A stretch of 64,000 nt of DNA from Sweltsa coloradensis (Eukaryota; Arthropoda; Insecta; Plecoptera; Chloroperlidae): contig JAMZAV010004545.1 of assembly GCA_024449915.1 (NCBI GenBank), positions 51,458 to 115,457 of the forward strand, given 5' to 3'. Made by a program: the position numbers and the translations under genes. Below, piece by piece: positions 22,860 through 34,480 of the stretch (position 1 is its first letter; each line of letters opens with the position of its first letter). The notes beneath the pieces were generated by a model. It was not told the DNA's origin. It saw nothing but the letters and a program-made list of their open reading frames with translations, and did not search any database.

Positions 22860-24450
22860 TAACTTAACATGAAATGGCTTAAGTACTTGCTGTGAATCTA
22901 TGTTACTTTTCGTAAAAACGATCTGTACCAAATTTACAGTAAACTAAAAAATCTGTCCCAAAATCAGTGTACTAAATTTTTACTGTCCCAAACTTTTTTC
23001 ATTGTGTTTTCACTCCATGAAATGGCTTAAGTTCTAGCTATGAATCTATGAATCTTTTCGTAAAAACGATCGTTACCCAAAATTTACAGTGTACTAAAAA
23101 AATTTGCCCCAAAATCACAGTGTACTATATTTTCACTGTCCTTACATGAAATGACTCAGTTCTTGCTATGAATTTCTCGTAAAGATCTGTAAAAATTTTT
23201 ACATACTTAGAAAAAACTGATTCAAAATCAGTTTTACTTAATTTTCACTGTCCTAAACCGTAAAATGGCTTAAGTACTTGCTCAGAAACTATGAAGTTTT
23301 TCGTTTAAAATATCTGCGTTAAATTTACAGTGTAACTAAAATATATTGTACAAAATAATATGTACTAAATTTTCAGCTTAAGCACTAGGTGTGTATCTAG
23401 GTATTATTTGCTAAAAAAATCTGACCTTTTTTACAGTGTACTGGAAATAAAGTGTACCAAAAACATTGTGTACAAAATTTTCAATGTCCTAATTAATTGT
23501 ATGGCTTTAAAAGGCTTTAAAAAGGAACCCGCAAGGACTAGACCAACACAAATAGCAAATGATACCCTTTCGCATAAAAAATGTCCCGGGAAAAAATCAC
23601 ATAATGTGTGTGATTCACATATTGCAAATTTTTAATTCTAAATAGCTATACTTTCCGATCAGGTCAATTTTGGCTTCTAAGAACCGCAAGGAATAGACAA
23701 AGACAAAGTAGGTACCTCGTACCAGTTTCGCATAAGAGTGGTTGCGGAAAATAACATAATGTGTGTGATTTTCACATTGCAATTTTTTAAATCTTTTACT
23801 GTCCGGTGAGGTCAATTTTGGACTCAAACGATCCACAAGGTCCCAAAATCACAGTGTACTATATTTTCACGGTCCTTAACATGAAATGACTCAAGTACTT
23901 GCTATGAAACTTCTCGTAAAAACGATCTGTAGCCTACCAATTTACATACTTAGAAAAAACTGTTTCAAAATCAGTGTACTTAATTTTCACTGTCCCTACT
24001 CCTAAACGTGAAATGGCTTAAGTACTTGCTCAGAGTCTATGAAGTTTTTCGTTTAAAATATCTGCGTTAAATTTACAGTGTACTAAAAATATATTGCACC
24101 AAAAATCATTTTGTACTAAATTTTCAGCTTAGCACTAGGTGTGTATCTAGGTATTATTTTGCTAAAACAATCTGTACCTTTTTTACATGTACTGGAAATA
24201 AAGTGTACCAAAAACATTGTGTACAAATTTTCAATGTCCCATAAATTGTATGGCTTTAAAAAGTCCTTGCTGTGAATCTATGAAACTTTTCGTAAAGCCC
24301 GATCTGTATAAAATTTGCAGTGTTTAAAAAACTGTACCAAAATTACAGTGTACTAAATTTTCACTGTCTTAAAATAAAATGGCTTAAGTGCGTGCCTTTT
24401 CGTTAAAATACTGTACTTAATTTGAAGTGTCCTAAAAATGAAGCGTTACC
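22860..24450. repeat. Degenerate GTGTACTAAATTTTCACTGTC minisatellite (copy B)
   Basis: Clearer than in copy A. Unit starts (ATGAAATGGCTTAAGTACTTGCT or close variants) are visible at about 22,868, 23,024, 23,145, 23,262, 23,880, 24,008 and 24,250. Spacing is about 115-155 bp with one interruption by the second repeat type (23,515-23,835). Confidence 0.8.
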
Positions 24451-24889
24451 AAATCTCACTGTCCCAAAAGTATATTTTGATTTGAGTATTACAATTGCCA
24501 AAGGTGAGTGTCTCATCTCTTCCTCCCACCTAGTACAGCATAAGTAAGACACAGTAAGCTAATGAGTTATTTCTTCAGTCGGTTAAGAAGTTTAAAAACA
24601 GTGTGTTTTTAGGATACTGTGTTTTTAGACTTAAAAATTTAGTACAATCAGTGCACCCCCGCACAAAACATAACATAAACATAACATACATACAAGATAA
24701 CATAAAAGTGTAGGCCTACTTTTAGGGGGTAAATTTGAAGAATAAACTTTTTCACATTCTTTTTTACAATATTTTATTTCACTTTCAATGGTGCGGGAGA
24801 CTTTTTTACCCATGCCTTCGGCCTGGTACATAGTCACTTTGATTATATTATTTACCCCTCCTTTTTATAAATTTACCAAAATATTTTGG
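24451..24889. other. Non-repetitive spacer (copy B)
   Basis: Contains CATAACATAAACATAACATAC words and one TAGGCCTA (24,711). No gene is visible. Confidence 0.5.
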
Positions 24890-25612
24890 TAAATAAATTT
24901 TTCAAATTAAAAAAAATCATATCTCACAAGGATACTTACCGATCTGGTAATTTTTGGGTTCAAACAACTGAAAGCACAAGGCAAACACAAATAGTTACCT
25001 GATATCGTTTTGCATACAAATGGTACCGAAAATTACATAATGTGTGGTAAATCTCATATTACAATAATTTAAATCCAATACCGTCCGATACGATCAATTT
25101 TGGGACTCAAAAACACCGCAAGCCCTTGGCAAACACAAATAGGAACCTGATACCCGTTTCGAAAAAAAATGGCACTGGAAAATTACATAGGGCCGAATAT
25201 GTGCAAATCACATATTACAATTTTTAAATCCAAATACTGTCCATTCGGTCAAATTTTTGGGCTCAAAAGAACCGCAAGAACTAGACAACAACAATAGGTA
25301 CCTGATACCCCCTTTCGCATAAAATTGTACCGGGAAAAAATTTCATTTTGTGTATGAATGAAGTCAAAACAAAAACAAATATTTACTTGATACCCGTTTC
25401 GCAAAAAAATGGGTACCGGAAAAAATTTTACATAGTGAGCGATTCACATATTGCAATTTGTAATCTAAATACTGTTCAATCAGTCAATTTTGGATTCAAA
25501 AGAAAAAAACAAGAACTTGACAAATACAAAATAGCTTTCCCGATACCCGTTTCACATAAAAATTGTGCTGGAATAATTACATAATGTGTGCGACTAACAA
25601 ATTGCAATTTTT
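24890..25612. repeat. Degenerate GATACCCGTTTCGCATAAAA minisatellite (copy B)
   Basis: About five units of roughly 150 bp, with unit landmarks GATACCCGTTTCG at about 25,150, 25,305, 25,390 and 25,545. The 88-residue minus-strand ORF here is a by-product. Confidence 0.75.
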
Positions 25613-26353
25613 TGGATGAGCGAAGCGAAGACTCAATTTCACCGACCCCCCAAACAATTAAGCTCGGGTGTTTTTTTTTTTTTTGTTTTTTTTGTCTGTT
25701 TTTCCTGTCTGTTTGTTCGCTCTTTACCGGGCAAAACGGCATATGCGATCTTGATGAAATTGTAGGGGACCTTCGAAATCTCTGAACTTAGACTTGCTAC
25801 GTTTTTTTGGTACAATCGAAGAAATATTACTCATGAATATCGTACTTTTACGATTTTTTTCGATTTTTTAGTGCGATATTCTCGTGACATTTGGACCGAT
25901 TCTGAACAAACGGGGGGGGCTACAACGTTCATATTTCACATGGACATTAAGGTAATGGTGTTATTGCTTTCTGAAGAAAAAGTTGAAAAAGTTAGCCAGA
26001 ATCCTTATAAATAAGGGTTTTTAAAATGAGGTTTTTTTAGGTTATAATAACAATTACTAACATAGAAACTTGACAACAATCACCTACAATGATTCAAAAA
26101 AACACCACCAACACACCAACACCAAAGAGTTTAAATATTTTTCCCAGGAGTCAAGGTCCTCTAGAATAGATGGTGGTGGATTTTATCCACAAGTAAAGGT
26201 TTACACACGGGTTTACCCAAATACCTTGGCAATCATAAATAAAATTGGAAACGCGAACGTCGTAAAATTTTTAAAAATTTTTAAAAAATGTGCAATGTGG
26301 GTCTAGCTATAGCACGTGCTCGCTTATCAACGCGTCCAACTAGCGTTTCCTAG
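25613..26353 (+). mobile_element. Family-2 repeat, second location (copy B)
   Basis: Begins GGATGAGCGAAGCGAAGACTC and ends CTAGCGTTTCCTAG plus T. It interrupts the end of the minisatellite at the same place as in copy A, so it inserted before the duplication. Confidence 0.55.
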
Positions 26354-26850
26354 TGCAAAAAGATAGTTACGGGTTGTTATTTTACAGTGCTATAGTAAAA
26401 ATATATAACATTGGAGTTTCACTTATCATAAATTACAATAATTATCTTAACTCATTGTATTTATTTTGGAACATAATAATAATGTATGAATTACTAAAAT
26501 TATTGTAGAAAAAATAAACCTTTCTACATGTTTTCTGTTTATACAAAAAAAAACGCGTAGATATTTACTTAATAGTATAGTCAGTATAAGGTGTGCAAAC
26601 AAGCCAAATTTCTTTTCGTCAGGAATCGTAAAACAATGGAACAAGTTAAATTTTGGGAAAAGTTATGAATGAGATGATGCGATAAAGGGAAAACAATAAG
26701 TTTGGCGGTGGCGAGAATCGACTCCGCAACCCTCTGAACTTGTATCCAGTGCGTCGCACAACATTTATGAATTAATATTGTGTGAAAATACTCAATTAAA
26801 AAACTATAAAAAGAAATGGGGTTTACAATGACCGATGTTGATCTTCACAG

Positions 26851-27121
26851 CCCCCCTTAGTCAAGGTCTAGCAAGACATTCTCCATAAAACAGTTTTATC
26901 CGTCACATTAAATACGAATGCGATGACCCAAAAAACAAACCCCAGTGTAAAGCTTGTGGCAAAATGTTTCGACACGTGTCCACCTTATATAACCACTTCA
27001 AACACGAGTGCGGGGAAAAGCCGCCAGTTCCCGTGTACAAGTGTTCCTATCGAGCCACATACAAATTTAATTTGCAGCGTCATATAAAAGCAAGCACAAA
27101 CACGGAGAATTGCACTTATAA
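26851..27121 (+). CDS. Lola-like zinc-finger terminal exon B
   Basis: A GATCTTCACAG acceptor ends at 26,850. The best frame gives QCKACGKMFRHVSTLYNH then FKHECGEKP. That is a textbook CX2C-X12-HX4C finger with an EC(G)xKP linker, as in C-terminal lola isoform fingers. Before it, TTCTCCATAAAACAG and CATTAAATACGAATGCGATG encode the end of another finger (HIKYEC). After it, KCSYRATYKFNLQRHIK is the second half of a further finger. One base has been lost in its CX2C and one near the end, so the open frame runs on to 27,230. In the expected frame the stop is TAA at 27,119. Expected role: DNA-binding C-terminus of a BTB/zinc-finger transcription factor in the nucleus. AATAAA follows at 27,308. Confidence 0.7.
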
Positions 27122-27307
27122 ATATTTCAATGTTATTAATACTTTTAGGCCGTGTTCATTATTTATTTTATTATGTTCTGAGGTGTTTGCAAACGTCATG
27201 ATTGTATTGCAAAAACACGATGTGCTATAGATATTGGTGAACATTACAAGTCGCTACTTCATGCAAAGAAGTCACTATGGTAATGTCATTTGCCATTATT
27301 CTGGCCT

Positions 27308-27313
27308 AATAAA
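27308..27313 (+). promoter_or_regulatory. Candidate polyadenylation signal of exon B
   Basis: AATAAA about 190 bases after the expected stop, at the same relative place as in exon A. Confidence 0.5.
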
Positions 27314-27570
27314 TATTATTTTGTTAATTATCGCATAATTCCCATTTTCTCGGCTCATCCAAATTTTCTTAACATTGGGCTTTTTCGTCATCCTCACCTC
27401 CATGCACTTCTCGTACAGCTAATTGCCCGACGACAATCGATTTAAACTAAAAATTTTCTAAAATCAATTCTTTTTTTAAAAGTAAAACTAATTAAAAACC
27501 TTCTTCGTGGTAATACATCCTGTATATGAAGCTTATAAACATTGATTTTCTCATTCTTTGCTGATAATTT

Positions 27571-28395
27571 TCGTTCTCGAGAGGACCTTGACATAATGTT
27601 CTTTGGAGAAAAAAACTATTTCTAACGCTGATTACTTCTAGGTGCAGTACAAGTGGAACCAGAATTCTTGTGCGACTCTTCGTTGCCATGGAACGTTACT
27701 TTTTGATAAAATGTAAATTTCTATCTACACTACTTAGCGGACCAAATTAAAGTAAACATATTTCGTGACCGGACGGACATTTAATGATGGGCTACCTCGA
27801 TTTGTCGCCGTTTAGTTTTTAAAAAAAACTTTAGATTTAACTTTAATGTAACTTTAAACTTTTGGAAAAAACGATTTTGCCACAAAACTATGGCATTCAA
27901 TCGGTAAAGAAAACCTTGCGGATGGTCAAATTTTCAACTCGATCCGAGCCTCCGTTCGGACCGCTATCATGAGCAAAAAGCTGATCGACTTTCCGTGCCA
28001 TGGAACGGGACTTTGTTATAATGTAATTTCCATTCTACACTACTTATCGGATCAAATAAAAATAAACATATTCGTGATTGGACGAACATTCTAAATGATT
28101 TGGCCACTTCAGATTTTGTCGCCGTTTAGTTTGAAAAAAAACTTTCGATTAACTTTAATGTAACTTTTTAACTTTGTTGAAACGATTTTGCCACAAAAAC
28201 TATTTACAGCAACCAGCCTAGGGTGGTATGTACATGTCTGCAAAATTTCAGGTCGATCAGAGAACGGTGCGACCGTACCGAAGCAGTACACGAAAAAAAC
28301 AAACAAACAAAACAAAACAGACAAAAACAACAAAAAACAGACATTCGAGCCATAAGGAGTCAGTGGAGAGATACGCTACGTTCGCTCAATGATGG
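27571..28395 (-). mobile_element. Family-1 repeat in reverse, with internal duplication
   Basis: The minus strand reads from a degenerate GAGCGAACGTAGCG start (about 28,390) through GGCTCGAATGTC, ACATGTACATACCACC, TTTGTGGCAAAATCG and a CCTAGAAGTAATCA-like segment towards 27,600. All of these match 17,535-18,000 in order. The part containing TTGCCACAAAACTAT and the CCATGG core occurs twice (27,690-27,900 and 28,005-28,200). Its inner end coincides with the right boundary of duplication copy B. Confidence 0.5.
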
Positions 28396-30205
28396 GAGTC
28401 ATGAAACTTCAAGGACTGTTGGTATAGTCTGTTTACCTACGAAGTTTTCGGATCTTAATAACCATGTTTTGTGTAATGTTTTTTTCGGGTGTTACTTAGA
28501 CGTTTAGGACGCATTCAACCTATCGCATTTTTGTTTCATTTTGAGGAGCCCTATTTTGGTGATTTAATTTACACGATTCCATTTTACCAAGTGTGAGTGT
28601 GGGTAACAACAATAAGATGACTTTATTACTATTAGATTTATTACTTGTATACTCTATAAAATATCCGTGCAGTGAAACAGTATTTTTAGAAGAACATGTC
28701 TCCTGCACCCCTCTTTTTATGACATGCTTGTGTGATGCATCTATGTTAATTACGTCCCATGTGTATAATTTATAAAATATGTGTATGTTGTTATCTAATG
28801 AGATTTAACGGACTCATCTTATCTTATATTATGACAAGTTGCCGAGATCAAAAATCGGCATGTCCATCAGCGAAAAAAATACAAGTTGTCCCAGACCTGC
28901 CTTATAGGACTTGGCCAATTTGACCCAACTGAATAGCAAGGCACATCAGTCAAATGGCTAGTTAGAAATCTCACATTCATTAATTTGGCTAGGAGCGAAT
29001 ATTTACAGTAAAATGAAATGTGAAAATGATTTTTTGTTTTTCAAAGGATGGACATGGACAATTTGAATCTAGGCAACTTATGTGTTGTATCGTATATTAT
29101 CTTATAAGTTATACATTATTTTGTAGTGAAATCATTGTTACGTTAACGTTGTATAAAAACAGCTTACAACGTCTACCTCTGATCGAGGGTTAACTGTCTA
29201 CTTGATTTATATATCTCCAGATTGTGCAAAAAATCTGGTTATTACATTTAACGGTAATGGATGATAACGGATTACAAAACGTATCTGCTTAAGGGGTTTA
29301 AAAATGTATTCAAGAATATTCTGTGAGTAGATATTATCACGTACGTAAAGTGAAATATCATCATTACCTTTTAGGTTAGGTGTTGTTGGTGCCGAAAGAT
29401 CAATTGGTTTCATCGCTATGCGATGTAAAATAGTTCTTTGCAACATTGTCAATTGATTATGGTTGTTACTTTGTAAATAAAAAACACAGGTGTCTCTACT
29501 TGTGTCATGACTGTACATTTCCTACGATAATCACAATTAATCATAGCACTCAGCGATGGTACTAACAGAATTAACAAAATACGGACATTCGAACATGTTA
29601 CTTTAAAAGGAAATGCGAGAATATGACAGAAAGAGCAATCTCTCCATATACGTGTGAAGTACCGTCATCATTTAAAACAATACATGATGCGTAATAATAC
29701 AATGGCTAATATAAATCCAGTATTGAGTACAACATCAATAATCATTACATCATCAAGACATAAACTAAACGAAACAAATTCCACAACAACAAAACAGAAC
29801 AAAAATCTACTTAAGTAATCTGATGATGTTTTAGCTCTTGGGATCTCAAGGGAATGCCATTAGCCAATTCGAGGTACGTCTCGATAATGGACATTCTAAT
29901 GACCTGATCTAACCACTGACTCGACAGCCATACCCTCAACAATTCAACATCAGCGGCTAGAATTTTTTTCTAAGAAAATCTAACAAACGATTGCGGCGAT
30001 ACAGTAGCACTGTGTTACCAACTAGCCTTGCTGTAAATCATTTTAGTGGGTCTATTAGGTATGCTTCAAGTTTGCACATATTTTGCTGAGCAGATGGAAC
30101 CACGCTGCGATGCCATATGTTTAAAAAGGTCTATAAAAATAAAAGTAAGGTAAAGCAGTGAAATTGAACGATGCCTACTCCTACCGATATTCCTATAAAG
30201 AACCC
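28396..30205 (+). repeat. Segmental duplication block R, upstream copy
   Basis: Collinear with 36,640-38,160, starting at GGGAGTCATGAAACTT. Shared landmarks are TTCGGATCTTAATAAC, ATATTTTGCTGAGC and GATGCCTACTCCTACCGATA. Divergence is larger than between copies A and B of the first duplication. No ORF or RNA gene is seen. It probably represents intronic DNA 5' of the next zinc-finger exon. Confidence 0.75.
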
Positions 30206-30369
30206 AAGCAATGAGGGGCAGCTATGTTTGAACAAGTCAGTTGCATATTCCATATAAAAGTCATTCTTGTATGTTAATGCATAGAGTTTGATTGAGTAAG
30301 AATGTGATTAGGGAATACGAAGTTACAAGACTTTTTAAAACGATTGTTGTGATGATTCAGAGCCTCCTC

Positions 30370-30640
30370 ATATATAAACAAGGGGAGTTAACGTTAACAT
30401 ACATCTATCGTCTCCATTTAACTGTAATGCTTGCAAGAAAAAACATGTGTTGACTACGAAATTTGCACTGACAAGGTTTCGAACAAGGTCGCATCATGGC
30501 ACATGCATATTAGCCGGCTGTTCTTTATCATACACTATAAAATATAAACGGAATAAAAATGTAGGTTTTGTCTTCCTCCATCTGCTTAAACACCAACCAA
30601 TAAATAAACACATTGATATTCTTGTTTCGACTCTCCTCAG
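30370..30640 (+). repeat. Duplicated segment S directly 5' of zinc-finger exon C
   Basis: Matches 45,297-45,866, sharing TGACTACGAAATTTGCACTGACA, GTCGCATCATGGCACAT and TTCCTCCATCTGC words. Only one copy of the CACTGACAAGTTTCGAA...TCATA unit is present here, where the partner has five. Confidence 0.75.
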
Positions 30641-31190
30641 CCCTCGGCTTCCTGATCCGCAGTGAATAAGGATACCGAGGCCTTAACGTAGAACATTAAT
30701 ATTGCTGGTGGCCAAGCGGTGAAGTTGGCCTATCAGAAAATGGAAGTGTGAATTATCTATGCTGCCACAATGCAGTAAACATTTTGAAATTCTGACAATA
30801 TTCAACTGAATACTTTATTGATTCCAATTGCAACAAGATCGCCACTGATTGCTATATTTTCTATTTAAAAAAATGTCAATTTTTGATCTGGGTACCGCTC
30901 ACTCGTCGGACTGCGTGGGAGCCTTACAGAAATTTGGTGTTGCTTTGGTTTTACTGTCATCAGCTAAAATCAGTTATATGACTGCGTGGGTAGTCTTACA
31001 AAGAAAAAAATCTACCATCCACATGTAGTTCGTGCAAGGAAAGTATTTGCGTTGTCCAAAATGAAACAGACAGTATGCAATGATTCGAGACCTTATCTAG
31101 CACATCAAGAACGAGTGTGTTATAGAGCTGCGCTATCCTAATTGTAACAAAGAGTTTTCCTTTTAGGAAACCATAGCAAGATAAAAACAA
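30641..31190 (+). pseudogene. Lola-like zinc-finger terminal exon C, decayed
   Basis: A CTCTCCTCAG acceptor ends at 30,640 and is followed by CCCTCGGCTTCCTGATCCGCAGTG, nearly the same as the start of exon F at 45,867. Around 31,041-31,117 one frame reads GKYLRCPK, NRQYAMIRDLI and HIKNEC, interrupted by two stops. It has CX2C, twelve residues, then HX4C, followed by ELRYPNCNKEFSF, the start of another finger. About 140 bases between the exon start and this finger carry a small direct repeat of GACTGCGTGGG (about 30,909 and 30,981). The gaps and stops make this a likely dead exon, though base errors could explain some of them. Confidence 0.5.
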
Positions 31191-32735
31191 TTACCTTAAT
31201 AATTTGATTGAATAATTTATTTTGGTGTATATTTTTGCGGAGATATAAACCCTGTTAACGAAAGATGTATTTTTTGGAAACTAATTATTGAGGATACGAT
31301 TTTTCAACCATGTTTAACTAAATACATTATATTCCCGTTAGCACACTTTTATAAAAAATTTTGAATTAGAAGCTGCCGGGCATTAGGCTCATTCAAAAGT
31401 AATTTATTTATCACGTTTATAATTGGTGGGAAATACATGTATATGGTTTATGTCAATATCTGAATGCACGCTTATTAAGGTTTGTTAAGTTATTTCACCT
31501 TTCCTTATTCGCAAGAAATATTTTGAGATTAGTTGGATAAAGGCGCGGTCATCTGTTAGGTCATAATGCACCCACTCTAACCATAGGGTTGTGGGAATGG
31601 AATTCCCATGCTGGCCAAACGGCCACGGGGTGGGGGAAAAGAGGTGGGTCTACGTCGCGGTCGTCATCGCTTTGTCATAGTTTGTCTGTTCTTGGTCGTC
31701 ATCGTCGTCGTACTTTGTTGTCTAGTCGTCGTCAGGAAAATCGTCAAGGGAAGGTGCACGGTCGCCGACGACTACCGCAGATTTAGCCTCTAATTCAGGG
31801 AGGAGAGATACTTTCTACGTACTAGCTGATGTGCGAGATGGATACACTTTACTCGCCTTTGACGCTTAGCAAAGCATTGTATGGGCCAATTCTATCCGGG
31901 CCCAAATGGGGAAACTTTAAAAGTCTACTTGACTAATTGGGCAATGAACTGCAGTTGGTTATATCACGTGCAATGAGTTGAATCTTATGTAATATCTTAG
32001 TTTTTATCTTTATGCTAACTTAATTTTGTATATCTGTCTCTTTAGTCAACGTTTTGTTGGTTACCCTATGAAATATTGGTAAATTGCTCTTAATTGCACA
32101 CATTGCGTTTTGTTGTAATGTTAGACATAATTAAAAAGTAAAAAAATTGAGTTCATTTATGTAGCAGTTTTAGTTTTACAATTGATTTTTGTAATGCCAC
32201 TGATATTTTATGGGTAAATTACGAAATTTAAACAATAAAACAGATGCATTGATGTGTATTTTTGTGTAATGTCTTGTATATAACAGTATTTATTTTGGCT
32301 AAAAAAAAGATAAAGTTACTAATGAAAATAGTGTTAAAAATGATTTTCGCAGTTTTATCTTTTTAAATTTTAATAAATCTTTATGATCAGCAGCTCACAA
32401 GGTGCAATGCCCCAGTTCTATTGATCACCCACTTAAAAGTCCCATTTGATGCTTTTGTGTTAAAAAATATTCCACGAATGCATTTGACTTTAATTTTACT
32501 CTATTGTGCTCTATGGCTTTTTGGCTTTACTTAAGATAAGTAAGTAAGGTATAATAGAATAAATTGCGAAAATTTATCATCTAATTAATAATGTATGTTT
32601 TGGCGTGCGAACATGCTGATACTGGTAGGTGTCGCTTTTATTGTTTGGTGTAGTATTATTTTTTTAATTCTTATTTGTAGTTAAAGGTTTAATCTTTTCA
32701 TATAAACTATTAATTATAATTAAAAATTTAAACAG
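31191..32735. other. AT-rich interval with a GTCGTC-rich tract
   Basis: 31,640-31,780 contains repeated GTCGTC/CGTCGTCGT words that encode a hydrophobic shadow peptide in one frame. 31,558-31,615 (TAATGCACCCACTCTAACC) resembles 57,218-57,245. The remainder to 32,735 is AT-rich with no exon that I can support. Confidence 0.5.
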
Positions 32736-33042
32736 ATGCTGAGCAGAATGGCGCCCTATACCTGACGCAAACCATCCTGTGGAAGGCCAACAGGTCAAGG
32801 ATGTCCTCAGTAAGGTAGTAAGGCACATTGCAGGCGAAGTGGCGGGACACAAGATGCTTTGATTTGGGGGGTGGGGAGCTTTCCCTAACCCCAACCACTC
32901 CCTCCCCCTCCTTTTCTTTCTCTCCCTCCACCGTCTCCAAATATGCAAGAAGTCTAGGTGCGATGTCAAACTAGGCACCCCCCACTCAAAGATCCACAAC
33001 AAGAGTGGGCTGTATGAGGCCTGGAATAAAAAAATGGCCTAA
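32736..33042 (+). pseudogene. Chimeric relic D with the 5' end of a zinc-finger exon
   Basis: An AAACAG acceptor ends at 32,735. The next roughly 60 bases match the start of exons E and G (encoding DAEQ.W then P.P). After that the finger is missing. Instead there is PVEGQQVKDVLSKVVRHIAG, then a CT-rich stretch, then RCDVKLGTP and HNKSGLYEAWNKKMA before a stop at 33,040. I do not recognise the second part. It could be the end of a foreign ORF, perhaps a transposase, but that is a guess. DNA after it (33,130-33,260, CTAATTGCCCAACGACAATC) resembles the 3' flanks of exons A and B (16,070-16,190, 27,415-27,530). The locus position is therefore paralogous to the other terminal exons. Confidence 0.35.
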
Positions 33043-33260
33043 AAATAGTGTTAATATGTAGATAAATCCGTTGTGTTGGCTGAGAAGTACAATTCGGTAA
33101 GGGTAAATCGTCATTAATAACCCTATGCTTCAACATGCTAATTGCCCAACGACAATCAATTCATCAAATTATCTCCTATTAATACATTAGTTAGTATAAG
33201 GATAACAGAATAAAAACCTCTTATTTGGAAATTACATCTAGCTACCATTAGCCCAATTTA

Positions 33261-33977
33261 TCTTCAAAAACTGACAAATTTCAATTTTCATGGATGATTA
33301 TTAACTTTGTATTTCGATGGCTTGTTTTAACTTTTTTCAGTCACCGATTTTAATCTAATAAAAGTCCATATTCTCATCCTCTTGACCATCTATAGCAATT
33401 TATGACGATTTTAATGTTGGCGGAGTGGGGAAGCGATGGCTTTTCGATCCAGCAAACATATGGTAATTAGGGAAACTGTGTCTGCACGTCTACCGACGAG
33501 AACTTTATGAAAGTCGTTTAAAAAGGAAGGGATGTGATTAATGAAAAGAATGTGAATGGTAAATTGGTGTTTTTTGTTATATAAGATTAAGATTTTGCAA
33601 AACACCTCGACTCGCGATAGCAGCATGCAATAATATTATTAGAAATCCACCTACTGGTTCTGAAAACTCCTGCGGTTTTGAAAGTTATGTAAAAAACTAA
33701 ATTCAAAGAGTGCTATTTTACCTTCATTTTGCACGGTTGAATTTATTTTATTGTTCTCCTGTTTTTAATTTCTGTTAGTATGAAAATAGAATTATATTGT
33801 CTAAATAATATAATTTTTTTAAGTTTGGTTGTGGTGTGGGTATCATGCTGGTACGGTGATGTGAGTGTTTATGTTTGGGTAAAGTATTTATGTCATTAAT
33901 CTTATAATGCAGCGAATGTAGCTCAAAGCTCCTCTTTTCATATACCACTACTCTCAATTATAATTATTATTTTACAG
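33261..33977. other. AT-rich interval before exon E
   Basis: No recognised feature except the branch-point/acceptor region (TTATTATTTTACAG) at its right end. Confidence 0.4.
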
Positions 33978-34480
33978 ATGCCGAGCAGGAATGGCGCCCG
34001 GTCTAAAAAAACAAAACCAGGCCCTGAAAAACATCAGTGTCAAGGACTGTCCTCGTTCAATTCACAAGTTGTGGAAAAGGCTCCTCACGTACCCAGAAGC
34101 ACGACTGGTGGGACGCAAGGAGCCTCACAGTGTCCGACGTGTAGAAAGACATCTCGATGAAACAACAATCTAAACAGCCACATTACACACGGACTGTGGA
34201 CGCAAGGATCCGCACAAGTGTCCGAAGTGTAGCAAGAACATTTTGGTGAAGAATTCTCTACTTTCATGTAAACACGAATGCAATGACATACCAACGACCC
34301 AGTGTAATTGCTCTGTGCAAAACGTTTATGTCACAGAGTCAACCTGTATAAAATCTCCAAAGCACAGAGTGCGGGGTAACAACCGCCAGATCACCTGCCC
34401 TAAGTGTTGTACTACCACGCTACAAAAAACTAGTTTACGATGGCCTTCATGAACGCATGTACAAACGCAGAGGAACGTAG
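33978..34480 (+). CDS. Lola-like multi-zinc-finger terminal exon E, frameshifted
   Basis: The acceptor TTATTTTACAG ends at 33,977, and the first codons resemble exon G (AEQEWRPV). Five finger-like modules follow in changing frames. (1) HQCQ.L with CGRKEP-like linker DNA. (2) QCPTCRKTSR (34,128-34,157) with NNNLNSHITH after an in-frame TGA. (3) KCPKCSKNILVKNSLL then KHECND (34,216-34,290). (4) TQCNCSVQNVY. (5) ITCPKCCTTTLQKTSLR. A HERMYKRRGT-like tail stops at 34,478. The linkers and HX4C spacing fit lola-type fingers, and five modules is more than the two or so in exons A, B and G. At least four indels and one stop prevent a single open frame. The 3' flank (CATGTAGTGGAAATCGCTG, about 34,617) matches that of exon A (15,917). 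Confidence 0.6.

Larger units (their letters stand above)
16271..27573 (+). repeat. Tandem segmental duplication, copy B (about 11.3 kb)
   Basis: Collinear with 4,545-16,227 (see landmarks there). Where the copies differ, B more often keeps the intact version. It has a complete hAT right end, an intact SINE B box, a complete CCTAGT terminus and a mostly open first finger in its zinc-finger exon. It also lacks the long poly-T and poly-A runs of copy A. The intervals 19,110-20,050, 20,390-20,900, 21,130-21,580 and 21,990-22,850 hold no recognisable gene. Confidence 0.9.

Noticed and set aside
31608..31793. 61-residue ORF with a transmembrane-like VIVVVLCCLVVVRK segment
   Set aside because: Hydrophobicity comes from GTCGTC simple-sequence DNA; no splice sites, conservation or domain.
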